Position numbers and translations under genes: made by a program. A stretch of DNA of 64,000 nucleotides, from the NCBI RefSeq assembly GCF_045038035.1, contig NZ_CP173427.1, forward strand, positions 4,526,001 to 4,590,000, given 5' to 3'. The DNA comes from Paenibacillus_F chitinolyticus_A (lineage in GTDB: Bacteria > Bacillota > Bacilli > Paenibacillales > NBRC-103111). Shown here piece by piece: positions 43,030 to 52,186 of this stretch (position 1 is the first letter of the stretch; every line of letters starts with the position of its first letter). The notes under the pieces are model-generated. The model ran no database searches and was not told the origin of the DNA. It worked only from the letters and a program-made list of their open reading frames with translations.

Positions 43030-44727
43030 ATGCAAAAATCACGCAAGATCCCCGCCATCCTTACTCTTCTGCTCGGTTTTTTTATGGCGATTCTCGACAC
43101 AAGCATCGTCAATGTCGCGCTTCCCCGGATGAGCGAGTTTTACGGCGCTGACACCGCGGGCATTTCCTGGGTCGTGAACGGCTACAGCCTGTCGTTCGCC
43201 GTTTTTCTGCTCGCCGCTTCCCGCCTCGCCGACCAGTTCGGCCGTAAAAAAGCGTTTATGACCGGCTTGTTCCTCTTCACCTTGAGCTCCCTTCTGTGCG
43301 GCCTGGCAGGATCGATCACGTCCCTCATCCTTTTCCGTGTTATGCAAGGGATCGGCGCGGCATTGATCACCCCTCTGGTCGCCCCCCTGCTGCTGGCCCT
43401 GTTCCCTCCCGAAAAGAAAGCCGTCATGATGGGCATTACCGGCGCTTTGGCCGGCCTGGCGGCCGCAAGCGGACCCGCCCTGGGCGGCGTGCTCTCGTAC
43501 CAGCTCGACTGGCAGTGGATTTTCTACATTAATCTCCCGTTCGGCGTCCTGGCCCTCGTTCTGGCCGCCTCCTCCCTGGCGGAATCTTACGATCCGACGG
43601 CTACGCGAAAGCTCGACTGGGGCGGTATGGTGACGGTATCGGCCTCTTCCCTGGCCTTGACGCTCGCTTTTATGCAGGCAAACGAGAAAGGCTGGGATTC
43701 TCCTTATATTTTGTCCCTTTTCGCCGCGGCTCTGGTTTCCCTTCTCCTGTTCCTACGGATCGAATCCCGCGTAAAAGAACCGATGCTGCCGCTGTCTCTT
43801 TTCCGGATCAAACGGTTTCCGTCCGGGAATCTCGGCCTGTTCCTGCTCGGAATCGGCATGACCGGCCCGACCTTCATCCTCGCGTTCTTCCTCACGCAGG
43901 TGATCGGCATGACGGAGCTGCGCGCCGGCCTTATTATCAGCGTCCTGGCCGTTGCGTCCATGATCTGCTCCGTCCTTGCCGCCAAAGGCGCCGCCAAGCT
44001 GGGCCCGCGGATTTTCTCGGTTACCGGAATGATCCTGCTTGCCCTCGGAACTTACCTGCTGGCGGGACTCACGACCGAGTCCTCGACGATGGATTACATC
44101 TGGCGCCTGGCCATTGCCGGAATGGGGACCGGCATGGCGATCGCGAATTTGACGGCAACCACCGTCCTGCTTCCCCCGCCGGAAAAAACGACCATCGCCA
44201 TGGGCATCGGCACCATGGCCAGGACGATCGGAAGCGCGCTCGGCATCGCCGTTCTCGTCGCCCTGCTGTCCCAATCCATGCGGACGGAGATGGCTTCGGC
44301 CAAAACGGAGCTGGCGGAACGGATTGCAAGCAGCTCTCTGTCTGCGGAAAGCAAGGCGGGACTTGCCGAAGCTCTGCAGCAGGCCGGAAGCCGCGGGACT
44401 GCTGCGGGAGGCGCCTCAGGGGCGATGCAGAGCCTGCTCGACCAGTGGGACCGCAAGGAGCGGGAACAGCTCCAAGCCGCGTCCCCCGATGCTGCCGGGC
44501 GGGTGAAGGAAGCCTCCGCCAAAGACAAAGCGGAACTGCAGGGCCTGCTCCCCCAGCTTCAGGCGACGGTGAATACCCATACGACGGCCGCGTTCGGCCT
44601 CGTGTTTAAAATCAGCTGTCTGGCTCTGCTCCTCGGCGCCGTCTGCGCTTTCGTTAACGGACGAAAGACGGCGGAGCCCGCACGGGAAGCGGAACGGACG
44701 GGAAATGCCCTCCGCTCCCCGCACTAG
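43030..44727 (+). CDS. DHA2-family (EmrB/QacA) multidrug MFS exporter
   Basis: A 565-residue, 14-helix proton antiporter. Motif A-like LADQFGRKKAFMTG, motif C-like GPALGGVLSYQLDWQWIFYINLPFG and LDTSIVNVALP at helix 1 are typical. About 100 hydrophilic residues (roughly 415-515) precede the last helix. GGAGG is 10 bases before the ATG. Divergent from the TetR gene. Exported compounds unknown. Confidence 0.93.
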   Translation: MQKSRKIPAILTLLLGFFMAILDTSIVNVALPRMSEFYGADTAGISWVVNGYSLSFAVFLLAASRLADQFGRKKAFMTGLFLFTLSSLLCGLAGSITSLILFRVMQGIGAALITPLVAPLLLALFPPEKKAVMMGITGALAGLAAASGPALGGVLSYQLDWQWIFYINLPFGVLALVLAASSLAESYDPTATRKLDWGGMVTVSASSLALTLAFMQANEKGWDSPYILSLFAAALVSLLLFLRIESRVKEPMLPLSLFRIKRFPSGNLGLFLLGIGMTGPTFILAFFLTQVIGMTELRAGLIISVLAVASMICSVLAAKGAAKLGPRIFSVTGMILLALGTYLLAGLTTESSTMDYIWRLAIAGMGTGMAIANLTATTVLLPPPEKTTIAMGIGTMARTIGSALGIAVLVALLSQSMRTEMASAKTELAERIASSSLSAESKAGLAEALQQAGSRGTAAGGASGAMQSLLDQWDRKEREQLQAASPDAAGRVKEASAKDKAELQGLLPQLQATVNTHTTAAFGLVFKISCLALLLGAVCAFVNGRKTAEPAREAERTGNALRSPH

Positions 44728-44741
44728 GCGGGCTGTACAGC

Positions 44742-44776
44742 AAAAACACCGGTTCCAGGAAACCGGTGTTTTTTGT
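44742..44776. terminator. Terminator after the DHA2 exporter
   Basis: AAAAACACCGGTT pairs with AACCGGTGTTTTT around CCAGGA; functional on both strands between convergent genes. Confidence 0.9.
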
Positions 44777-44868
44777 GCGCTTGTATGGATTATAGAGCCT
44801 GCCGAGCCATAGGCACTGCTTCGGGGATGCGGATACGGATGTCCATGCTTCCCTCCGTCCCGAACCCG

Positions 44869-45828
44869 TTACTTCCCGGCTGCCGCGTTCCCCGAGAGAA
44901 CCGCCTCGATCCGCTCCAGCACGTCCGCCGCCAGCTTCACGCCCTCAGCCTTCACATTCTGCTCTACCTGCTCCGGACGGCTCGCGCCTACAAGGGCGCT
45001 CGCTACGTTCGGCTGGCGCAGAATCCAGGCAAGGGCGAGCTGTCCCACGGTAAGATCCAGCTCCGCCGCGATGCCTTCAAGCTGCTTCACCTTCGCAATG
45101 TTCTCCGCCGTAACGGCGCCGCGCATCGTTTCGACTTTGGCGGCGCGGCTGTCCGCCGGAATGTCATCCGCCGACTTGTATTTGCCGGTCAGGAGTCCCT
45201 GCGCCAGCGGCGAGAATACGACCTGACCGATTCCTTTTTCCTCGCCCAGCGGAATAATGTCTTTCTCGATATACCGGTTGAACATGTTGTAAACCGGCTG
45301 GTTGACGACGATTTTATCCAGCAGGTATCTCTCGGCCAGACCGAGCGCATCCGCCATTTGAGCCGCCGTCCATTCGCTTACCCCTATGTAAAGCACTTTT
45401 CCCTGGGTAACGAGATCGTCAAGGGCGCGGAGCGTTTCCTCCAGCGGCGTCTCGGGATCGTACCGGTGGCAGTAATAAATGTCGACGTAATCGGTTCCCA
45501 GCCTTTTGAGACTGGCATGAGCTTGCTCCATGATATGCTTGCGGGAAAGGCCTCTGTCGTTCGGTCCTTCGCCCATCGGCCAGAAAGCTTTCGTCGCCAG
45601 CACATAAGATTCGCGCGGATATTCCTTTAAAGTGTCGCCGACCACCTTCTCGGCTTCCCCCTGCTTGTAAACGTTTGCGGTATCAAAAAAGTTAACGCCC
45701 AAATCGTAAGCTTTACGGATCGATTGAACCGCATTGTCACGTTCGACGTAGCCTCCATAAGTAAGCCAGCTTCCGAGGCTAATCTCACTGACCTTCAAGC
45801 CCGACCGTCCGAGTCTGCGATAATGCAT
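44869..45828 (-). CDS. Aldo/keto reductase (Kv-beta/YghZ-like)
   Basis: A 319-residue NADPH-dependent reductase of the potassium-channel-beta-like AKR branch. The catalytic tetrad is visible: Asp and Tyr in FFDTANVYKQGEAE, Lys in YVLATKAFW, His in IYYCHRYDP. It reduces aldehydes such as methylglyoxal. The ATG at 45828 has GGGGAGG at about 10 bases. Divergent from an HxlR regulator, which may control it. Confidence 0.93.
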   Translation of the reverse strand: MHYRRLGRSGLKVSEISLGSWLTYGGYVERDNAVQSIRKAYDLGVNFFDTANVYKQGEAEKVVGDTLKEYPRESYVLATKAFWPMGEGPNDRGLSRKHIMEQAHASLKRLGTDYVDIYYCHRYDPETPLEETLRALDDLVTQGKVLYIGVSEWTAAQMADALGLAERYLLDKIVVNQPVYNMFNRYIEKDIIPLGEEKGIGQVVFSPLAQGLLTGKYKSADDIPADSRAAKVETMRGAVTAENIAKVKQLEGIAAELDLTVGQLALAWILRQPNVASALVGASRPEQVEQNVKAEGVKLAADVLERIEAVLSGNAAAGK

Positions 45829-45918
45829 GTTCCATAAACCTCCCCAATCTGATTTCACGAAGCGGACAAGCCGCCTCCCATTGCCATCATAAAATACTTT
45901 CTATATGATGAACAGTAG

Positions 45919-45959
45919 TGATCTTTTTTTGATCATACCCATAAAATTGTAGCTGCTAC
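45919..45959. promoter_or_regulatory. Candidate HxlR operator palindromes
   Basis: In the divergent gap, TGATC-TTTTTTT-GATCA (45919-45935) and GTAGC-T-GCTAC (45949-45959) are perfect inverted repeats. Either could bind a winged-helix dimer. There is no direct evidence for which. Confidence 0.4.
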
Positions 45960-46024
45960 ACTTTTGTTTAGTAAGGCTCAGGCCTTGCGGCGGACTTATT
46001 CTTTTAAAAGGGGGAAGCGCCTTC

Positions 46025-46390
46025 ATGACAGCTCAATCCGGGAAAATACCGGCGGAACCGGCGGCAAGCAGCTATGTTCCGAAGGAGCCCTGCGTCATTG
46101 AATGCTCTATCGAAAAGACACTCGATGTAATCGGCGGAAAATGGGCGTTTCTTGTTATCCGGGAGCTTTTCGACGGAACGAGACGCTTCGGAGAGCTTCA
46201 GCGGAGCATTGCTTCGATCAGCCCTACCGCACTGACGAATATTCTCTGCCATCTGGAGAAACAGGGCGTGCTCGAACGGAAAGCCTTCGCGACTGTTCCG
46301 GTTACGGTGGAATATACACTGACGCCGAAAGGCCGCGATTTACACAAGATTTTAAAAGAAATGAAGCTCTGGGCGGCAAAATGGACCTGA
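46025..46390 (+). CDS. HxlR-family transcriptional regulator with N-terminal cysteines
   Basis: A 121-residue winged-helix regulator. CSIEKTLDVIGGKWAFLVIRELFDGTRRFGEL and SPTALTNILCHLEKQGVLER are the HxlR core. Two cysteines at about 23 and 27 (EPCVIEC) lie just before the core, in the place where YodB and HypR carry redox-sensing cysteines. AAAGGGGGAAG precedes the ATG. Divergent from the aldo/keto reductase; the ester cyclase follows by 84 bases. Confidence 0.92.
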   Translation: MTAQSGKIPAEPAASSYVPKEPCVIECSIEKTLDVIGGKWAFLVIRELFDGTRRFGELQRSIASISPTALTNILCHLEKQGVLERKAFATVPVTVEYTLTPKGRDLHKILKEMKLWAAKWT

Positions 46391-46474
46391 CTGACATCGG
46401 GACGAATTATTCGGTCAACCGGCAGCGGGCATAACATGCCGATGCGTGAACCCAGGAGAGCGGAGGAAAGAATC

Positions 46475-46945
46475 ATGACAGCTTTAAGACCGGAAGAAGT
46501 GGTCAAGCGTTTTTTTGATGAAGTGCGGTCGGGAAAAAATCTAAAGGCAGCTCCGGAGCTGATGGCCGGCAAAGTATTCGCCCATCAGGTCCAGTCGGAG
46601 CAAGAAGCGACGGTAGAGCGTACGCCCAAAGTTTATGCGGAGCACGTGCAGGAAATGCTCGATGCCTACGGCCCCTTCACCCTGGAAGTGCAGGAACTCC
46701 TGGGCTCCGGCGACCGGGTGTACGTACGCTGGAAGCAGACGGGAACACACATCGGCGAAGTCGACGGCTATCCGCCGACCGGCCTGCCCGTTATCGAGCT
46801 GGCGAGCGCGGTGTACCGGGTAGAGAACGGGAAAATCGCCGAGTACTGGATCCAGATCGACCGGGCCGGTATCGAGCGACAGCTGAAGCGCAACGCAGCG
46901 GAAGCCGGGGCGTTAACAGCTACGGCGGACGGGGCGGCGGACTAG
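46475..46945 (+). CDS. SnoaL-like ester cyclase (NTF2 fold)
   Basis: A 156-residue NTF2-like protein. VVKRFFDEVRSGKNLKAAPELMA, VRWKQTGTHIGEVDGYPPTG and IAEYWIQIDRAGIERQL are typical of the SnoaL-like polyketide cyclase/ester cyclase family. GGAGGAAAG precedes the ATG at 46475. It follows HxlR on the same strand and may be co-transcribed. Most stand-alone members act on unknown small molecules. Confidence 0.85.
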   Translation: MTALRPEEVVKRFFDEVRSGKNLKAAPELMAGKVFAHQVQSEQEATVERTPKVYAEHVQEMLDAYGPFTLEVQELLGSGDRVYVRWKQTGTHIGEVDGYPPTGLPVIELASAVYRVENGKIAEYWIQIDRAGIERQLKRNAAEAGALTATADGAAD

Positions 46946-47032
46946 CGGGCTGTCACCGGAGCTTGCCGGGTCGGACCGATGCAATGCTGCGGATATCGAC
47001 GCTTACCGGTTGAAGAGACAAGCAACCGGACT

Positions 47033-47347
47033 GAGACACGAGACACGAGACACGAGACACGAGACACGAGACACGAGACACGAGACACGAGACACGAGAC
47101 ACGAGACACGAGACACGAGACACGAGACACGAGACACGAGACACGAGACACGAGACACGAGACACGAGACACGAGACACGAGACACGAGACACGAGACAC
47201 GAGACACGAGACACGAGACACGAGACACGAGACACGAGACACGAGACACGAGACACGAGACACGAGACACGAGACACGAGACACGAGACACGAGACACGA
47301 GACACGAGACACGAGACACGAGACACGAGACACGAGACACGAGACAC
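47033..47347. repeat. 45 uninterrupted copies of the heptanucleotide GAGACAC
   Basis: The 315 bases are exactly 45 x 7, with no variant seen. Because 7 is prime to 3, the repeat translates as a 7-residue repeat (ETRDTRH on plus, VSRVSCL on minus) in every frame and is open in all six. It lies between convergent genes, 88 bases after the ester cyclase stop. Confidence 0.97.
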
Positions 47348-47382
47348 GGCAAATGGTAGATGAATTTTCCGGGGCAGTCAAG

Positions 47383-47412
47383 AAAAGAAGCCGGTTAGCC
47401 GGCTTCTTTTTC
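47383..47412. terminator. Bidirectional terminator after the repeat
   Basis: AAAAGAAGCCGG pairs perfectly with CCGGCTTCTTTT around TTAG. Confidence 0.92.
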
Positions 47413-47547
47413 TGTCTTTATGTATCGCGATGTCTGGTGAGCATGACCGGGATAAACGAGAGATAGCGGGAAAGTACCCGATCCGTTCAGCCGAAAGTAC
47501 GCGGATGCTCTCCAACATTCATCCGGGGACTTTTTTCGCCTTCTCCT

Positions 47548-48543
47548 CTACAGCTTAACGGCGCAGCCGCTCGCTGCCGAAGCGTTGGACGCTTCCATCA
47601 GGCGGGTAAGGTCCGCTGCCAGCTGCAGGTTCTCCTCCGCCCGGGTCCCGGACTCGATATGCGCCACCCACTGCTCGAAAGCGGAAGGCTTCGCCTGCGG
47701 GAGATCCGCGACCGTCTGCCACTCCTCCCCTTCCTGCGAGCGTGTACGCAGCAGGAGCCTGTCGTCGTGCTGGGAGTACAGCAGGCTGCCCTGCGTGCCG
47801 TGAATCTCGATCACGAACGGGGAATGGCTGTTCACAAAGCCCGCTTCCACGATGCCCAGGGCGCCGCTCGGGTAACGCAGTACGCTCACCGCGTTATCTT
47901 CCGCGGAGCGTCCCGTCACGCTGCCGTAATTCGCCGTCACGCTTTCCGGCATACCCAGGAATAAGCGGGTCAGGTACATCGGATGACAACCGAGGTCGAT
48001 CATGGCGCCTCCCTGCGCGGCGGACTCGTCGAAGAAACGCTCGGGAAGCCAGCCGCCTCCTTCTTCCCGGTTCAATCCGCCGTTATGGGATAGTCTTGTA
48101 CGGACCAGAGTCAGTCTTCCGAGGACTCCTTGTTCGAGAATGTCCCGAATCGCCAGCGTGTACGGGGCGTTCAATCTCGGCAGCGAAACCGTCATGACCA
48201 CTCCCGCTTCGCGGACCGCGTCCATAATCTCGTCGCATTCTTTCTTCGAGGCGGCAACGACTTTTTCCGTGAAGATATGCTTGCCCGCTTTGGCCGCCGC
48301 CACCATAACGTCCCGGTGAAGATGGGTCGGGGTCGTCACGATAATGCCGTCGATTTCATCGTCGGCGAGCAGTTCAGCCAAGTTTTCGTAAAATGGAATT
48401 CCGCGGTTTTCCGCTTCTTTGCGGCCTCTGGCCGGGTCTTCATCCCAGATCGCGGCAACCTGAGTACCCGGATGCTGGTTCGCGTCTTTCTCATAATCCA
48501 GGGCGTGAACGTGCCAGAAACTGAGCAGAGCGACTTTTAACAT
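47548..48543 (-). CDS. Gfo/Idh/MocA-like oxidoreductase, divergent
   Basis: A 331-residue protein of the dehydrogenase family (IDGIIVTTPTHLHRDVMVAAAKAGKHIFTEK, AAQGGAMIDLGCHPMYL). Two signatures are altered: the N-terminal nucleotide loop reads ALLSFWHVHA rather than GxGxxG, and the EKP motif reads EKV. The lysine remains. It probably still binds NAD(P) in a variant way. GGAGG is 9 bases before the ATG. Monocistronic. Confidence 0.85.
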   Translation of the reverse strand: MLKVALLSFWHVHALDYEKDANQHPGTQVAAIWDEDPARGRKEAENRGIPFYENLAELLADDEIDGIIVTTPTHLHRDVMVAAAKAGKHIFTEKVVAASKKECDEIMDAVREAGVVMTVSLPRLNAPYTLAIRDILEQGVLGRLTLVRTRLSHNGGLNREEGGGWLPERFFDESAAQGGAMIDLGCHPMYLTRLFLGMPESVTANYGSVTGRSAEDNAVSVLRYPSGALGIVEAGFVNSHSPFVIEIHGTQGSLLYSQHDDRLLLRTRSQEGEEWQTVADLPQAKPSAFEQWVAHIESGTRAEENLQLAADLTRLMEASNASAASGCAVKL

Positions 48544-48834
48544 AAGAAAATACCTCCATTATGTCTGGTTGGTTTCGGTCAGCCGATAGGGTGAAGCCCC
48601 TATCCGGGCATGCCTTTTGTATGGGAAGCTGCATTTGAGGAGCAGCGGCTTCATTGTTTAGCACGAATTTGAACGCGCGTACATCAATCAATGAACCTTC
48701 ACCCTCCCCTTCTGCCTGTGACCGACTGCAACTGGTCCACTAAAAATAGCGTAAAGTGGCTCTTCAGAAAAGTCAACCGTCCCGCTAAGATGAAAAAAAC
48801 AGCCGCAACCAGGCAAATTACAGGGGTGGAGAAT

Positions 48835-49455
48835 TTGAGAAGAAAAGAATTCGGCGTGGAAGACTGGCAGGAAATCGAGCAGTTTATGAACGAAATGACA
48901 TTCGGGATTCTGGGAACGACCGGCGAAGACGGGTACCCGAATTTAAAAGCTCTTAATTTTGTATACGCGGACGGCGCGATTTATGCCCACGGAAGCAAAG
49001 TCGGCGAAAAAATTTCGGACCTGGGCCGGAATCCTCTCGTCACGTTCGCCATAGCCAAGGAGTATGCGCTCATTCCTTCCTATTTTACGGAGCCCGTGTA
49101 CGCCTGTCCGGCGACAGCCTTCTTTAAGTCCGTCGCGATAAAAGGCAAGGCCGTCCTCGTGGAAGATTTGGAGGAAAAAGCGAAGGCGCTCGGCGTCTTC
49201 ATGGAGAAACTTCAGCCCGAGGGCGGCTATGAACCCTTCTCCCTGGAAAATCCGGGCTACGTCAGCCAAATCCGCGGCGTAGCCGTAATCCGAATTGACG
49301 TGGACGACCTGTCCGCCAAGTTCAAGTTCGGCCAGAATATGAAAGGCGCCAAGCGCGAGGCCGTCGTGGCCGGACTCGAAAACCGCGGGAAAGAACTGGA
49401 CGAGGAAACCGTCCGTCTGATGAAGCTGTATTGTCCGGCGCACCGGGAGGGATAA
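48835..49455 (+). CDS. FMN-binding split-barrel protein (pyridoxamine 5'-phosphate oxidase/NimA-like)
   Basis: About 206 residues from a TTG at 48835. The sequence from there, RRKEFGVEDWQEIEQFMNEM with FGILGTTGEDGYPNLKALNFV and IYAHGSKVGEKISDL, matches the usual N-terminus of NimA-like flavoproteins. GGGGTGGAG lies just upstream. The frame is open to 48691, but that part looks non-coding. It may reduce nitro compounds or bind a flavin; substrate unknown. Confidence 0.85.
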   Translation: MRRKEFGVEDWQEIEQFMNEMTFGILGTTGEDGYPNLKALNFVYADGAIYAHGSKVGEKISDLGRNPLVTFAIAKEYALIPSYFTEPVYACPATAFFKSVAIKGKAVLVEDLEEKAKALGVFMEKLQPEGGYEPFSLENPGYVSQIRGVAVIRIDVDDLSAKFKFGQNMKGAKREAVVAGLENRGKELDEETVRLMKLYCPAHREG

Positions 49456-49899
49456 AGGCGGACGAAAGCTCCGAGTGAGGGTCGCTCCCGTTCCGTCCTC
49501 CCCCGCACAGGACGTACAGCAGGCTCAGCTGCCGTCGGCGGCCGCTTCCTTGCGAGGCCCGCCGCGTGCGGGGAGCTGCAAGCGCGGTGTGTAAGGCGTC
49601 AGCCTCCCGCTTATCGAACGGCCGTGCAGGAAGGAAGTTTGACGCAGACTGTGTCCCCCTGCCGGACGATAAAACCGAACAACCCGGTTCCGCTCATACG
49701 GGAACCGGGTTATTCGGTTTTGCCTATCTCTGTCGGAGAGTGGCTGTATCTGAATCTTGATCAGAGGCTTAAATTGAACCCCCCAAAGCGGAATTCCGCT
49801 TCATCGGTGTCACAAGCAGCGGCCGCTCCCGCACTAAACCTGACATAGGCTTCAACCTTCGCAGCCGCGTCAGTTTTCCGATCGCTCCGCCAGCGGGAT
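49456..49899. other. Intergenic stretch between the FMN protein and ptsI
   Basis: No gene is supported. It contains a strong hairpin terminator (49670-49723). The remaining sequence is GC-rich with nothing else clear. Confidence 0.6.
49670..49723. terminator. Large hairpin terminator
   Basis: AAAACCGAA pairs with TTCGGTTTT, and inside it AACCCGGTTCC pairs with GGAACCGGGTT. It can stop transcripts on both strands, including the end of the ptsHI unit. Confidence 0.85.
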
Positions 49900-51657
49900 T
49901 TAAACCGCTTTAGCCGCGCGGAACTCCTCAAGGGCCTGACGCACCGCCTGAGGCGTATCCAGAAGCAGCACCCGCTCAGCGAGCTCGCGGCACTCCTGAC
50001 GGTCCAGCCCGGCCAGCACTTCCTTCAGCGGGCTGAGACGTCCCGCTTCCATGCTCCACTCGTCCAGTCCGAGACCGAGCAGAAGCGGCGCGGCCAGCGG
50101 ATCGCCCGCCATGCCGCCGCACATGCCGGTCCACTTGCCGGCCGAGTGCGAAGCTTCGATCACGGTGCGGATCAGCTGGAGAACAGCCGGATGGAAATAG
50201 TCGTACAAGTACGCCACGTGCTCGTTCATCCGGTCCACGGCCAGCGTATACTGGACGAGGTCGTTCGTCCCGATGCTGAAGAAGTCCACTTCCCGCGCAA
50301 ACTGACCCGCCATCACGGCCGTGGAAGGAATCTCGACCATGATGCCGACTTCCATCTTCTCGTCGAACGGGACGCCTTCCTGTCTCAGCTCCGCCTGCGC
50401 TTCCGCCAGGATTTCTTTGGCCTGCCGCCATTCCTGCAGGCCGGAGATCATCGGGAACATCACCTTCACCTTGCTGAAGGCGCTGGCCCGCAGAACCGCC
50501 CGCAGCTGCGTGAGCAGCAGCTCCTTGCGGCTGAGACCGATCCGTATCGCCCGGTAACCGAGGAAGGGGTTCACTTCCTTCGGCAGCTGCAGATACGGAA
50601 GTTCCTTATCCCCGCCGATATCCATCGTGCGGATGATCACGGGGCGGCCCTCCATAAGCTGGGCCGCTTCCAGATAGGCACGGTACTGTTCTTCCTCCCC
50701 GGGCATAGACGGGGAATTCATGAACAGGAACTCCGTGCGGTACAGCCCCACGCCGTCCGCTCCCTGCGCGGCGGCGGCCCCGGCTTCCGCGGCGGTGCCG
50801 ATGTTCGCCGCGAGCTCCACGCGTGTACCGTCCGCGGTTACCGCGGGACGGGCCGCGTATGCCTCGAGCGACTTGCGGCGCTCGAGATCCTGCCCCATGC
50901 GGAGCCGGTATTGCTCCGCTTCGGCTTCTCCCGGCCGGGCGATGCACAGCCCGGCGGCTCCGTCGACGACGAGGGTGTCCCCGTCGTCAATGCCGTCCAC
51001 GGCATCGCCTGCGCCGACGATGGCGGCGATGCCGAGCGACCGCGCCAGAATGGCGGTGTGGGAGGTTGCCCCGCCCGTGCGGGTGATAAAGCCGACGACC
51101 TTGGCCGGGTCGAGCTGCACGGTGTCGGACGGCGTAAGATCGTCGGCCACGAGGATCACCTCGCCGGTGATTCCCTCAAGACCGGCTCTCTTTCCGGGCG
51201 ACAGGCAGGCCAGAAGGCGGCTTCCGATATCGCGGATATCGGCGGCACGCTCTTTCATGTAGTCGTTGGTCATCCCTTCGAACCAGGAGGCGACCTGACT
51301 TACGATTTCGGAGACGGCCTGCGGAGCCGGCTCCAGCTTTTCCCGGATCCGGGCTTCCATCTTCGGATAGAAGGCCGGATCGTCCAGCAGCTTCCGCTGG
51401 CCCGCCAAAATACCGGCCTGCTCTTCACCGACGGTTTCCTTCGCCTTCTCCGTGAGCCGTTCCAGTTCGCCCGCGCTGCGGGCTTTGGCTTCTCTAAGCT
51501 TGCCAAGCTCAGCCTCGATTACCGCCGAATCATCCGCAATAGGCTTCCATTCGGCAGACGCTCCGCCAGCATTCCCGTGCGCCGCACGGTAAACGAATGC
51601 CGGCGCGATGCGGATTCCTTCCGAAACGCCGATTCCCTGAATATGCAGCCCCTTCAT
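49900..51657 (-). CDS. ptsI: PTS enzyme I (phosphoenolpyruvate-protein phosphotransferase)
   Basis: A 585-residue cytoplasmic enzyme that starts the PTS relay by moving phosphate from PEP to HPr. GGATSHTAILARSLGIAAIVG carries the phospho-histidine; the PEP-binding domain has GVGLYRTEFLFM, IIRTMDIGGDK and the catalytic Cys in WTGMCGGMAGD. Length is normal. The ATG overlaps the HPr stop by one base. It ends a cluster of PTS and hydrolase genes, but could also be the cell's general enzyme I. Confidence 0.95.
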   Translation of the reverse strand: MKGLHIQGIGVSEGIRIAPAFVYRAAHGNAGGASAEWKPIADDSAVIEAELGKLREAKARSAGELERLTEKAKETVGEEQAGILAGQRKLLDDPAFYPKMEARIREKLEPAPQAVSEIVSQVASWFEGMTNDYMKERAADIRDIGSRLLACLSPGKRAGLEGITGEVILVADDLTPSDTVQLDPAKVVGFITRTGGATSHTAILARSLGIAAIVGAGDAVDGIDDGDTLVVDGAAGLCIARPGEAEAEQYRLRMGQDLERRKSLEAYAARPAVTADGTRVELAANIGTAAEAGAAAAQGADGVGLYRTEFLFMNSPSMPGEEEQYRAYLEAAQLMEGRPVIIRTMDIGGDKELPYLQLPKEVNPFLGYRAIRIGLSRKELLLTQLRAVLRASAFSKVKVMFPMISGLQEWRQAKEILAEAQAELRQEGVPFDEKMEVGIMVEIPSTAVMAGQFAREVDFFSIGTNDLVQYTLAVDRMNEHVAYLYDYFHPAVLQLIRTVIEASHSAGKWTGMCGGMAGDPLAAPLLLGLGLDEWSMEAGRLSPLKEVLAGLDRQECRELAERVLLLDTPQAVRQALEEFRAAKAV

Positions 51658-51926
51658 CAGGCTTCACCGAACTTGCTTTCGACAAGCTGCGCCAGCGCTT
51701 CAACGGCTTCCTTCTCTCCGTCTCCGCTCGCTTCAATCGTGACGACAGCCCCTTTTTCAATGCCGAGCGTCATCAGCTCCAGCATGCTTTTGCAATCCGC
51801 CGTGCGTCCTTCTCCGGTCTTCAGGTGCACCTCTGCTCCAAACTGGCCGGCTGTTTCAGCAAAAAGCTGAGCCGGACGGACATGAAAGCCCTGCTCGTTC
51901 TGTATGGTTACTGTTTGTGCGAACAT
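51657..51926 (-). CDS. ptsH: HPr phosphocarrier protein
   Basis: An 89-residue HPr. His in GFHVRPAQLF takes the phosphate from enzyme I. The Ser-46 region DCKSMLELMTLGI is also kept, so HPr kinase and CcpA regulation are possible. GAGGAGG precedes the ATG at 51926. It is separated by 260 bases from the SIS-domain gene upstream, enough for its own promoter, though none is clear. Confidence 0.94.
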   Translation of the reverse strand: MFAQTVTIQNEQGFHVRPAQLFAETAGQFGAEVHLKTGEGRTADCKSMLELMTLGIEKGAVVTIEASGDGEKEAVEALAQLVESKFGEA

Positions 51927-52186
51927 GTCGTTCCTCCTCACCCGTTCACCGCCGGATCAAGACCGCAAAAAAAAGGATAGGGATGTATGGTTTCTCCCGA
52001 CAGCTATCCGCTTAAGTTTTGCAAGTCGTCTTTCGGCGATTTTTCCCGGTTAACGTTTTTTGGGGTTGCTTGTAAAAATTCCGTTCTCTGGTCTGCTTAT
52101 TTCTCTGTAACTCCACACATTTGCCGGATCTGAGCCGGATACAACCTTCTGTTTATTTTGAGGTTGTTTTTCTCTGTTAAGGCAGG

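Larger units (their letters stand above)
46946..47547. other. Intergenic stretch with the heptanucleotide array
   Basis: Besides the 315-base array it holds a bidirectional terminator (47383-47412) for the convergent cyclase and Gfo genes. The flanks are ordinary sequence with no supported gene; the long six-frame openings are caused by the repeat. Confidence 0.75.

Noticed and set aside
47033..47347. Possible CRISPR array
   Set aside because: The unit is only 7 bases and there are no spacers.
46942..47381. Long open frames in all six frames across 46942-47381
   Set aside because: They are produced by the GAGACAC repeat, whose 7-base period has no stop codon in any frame. No ribosome site or protein family supports them.
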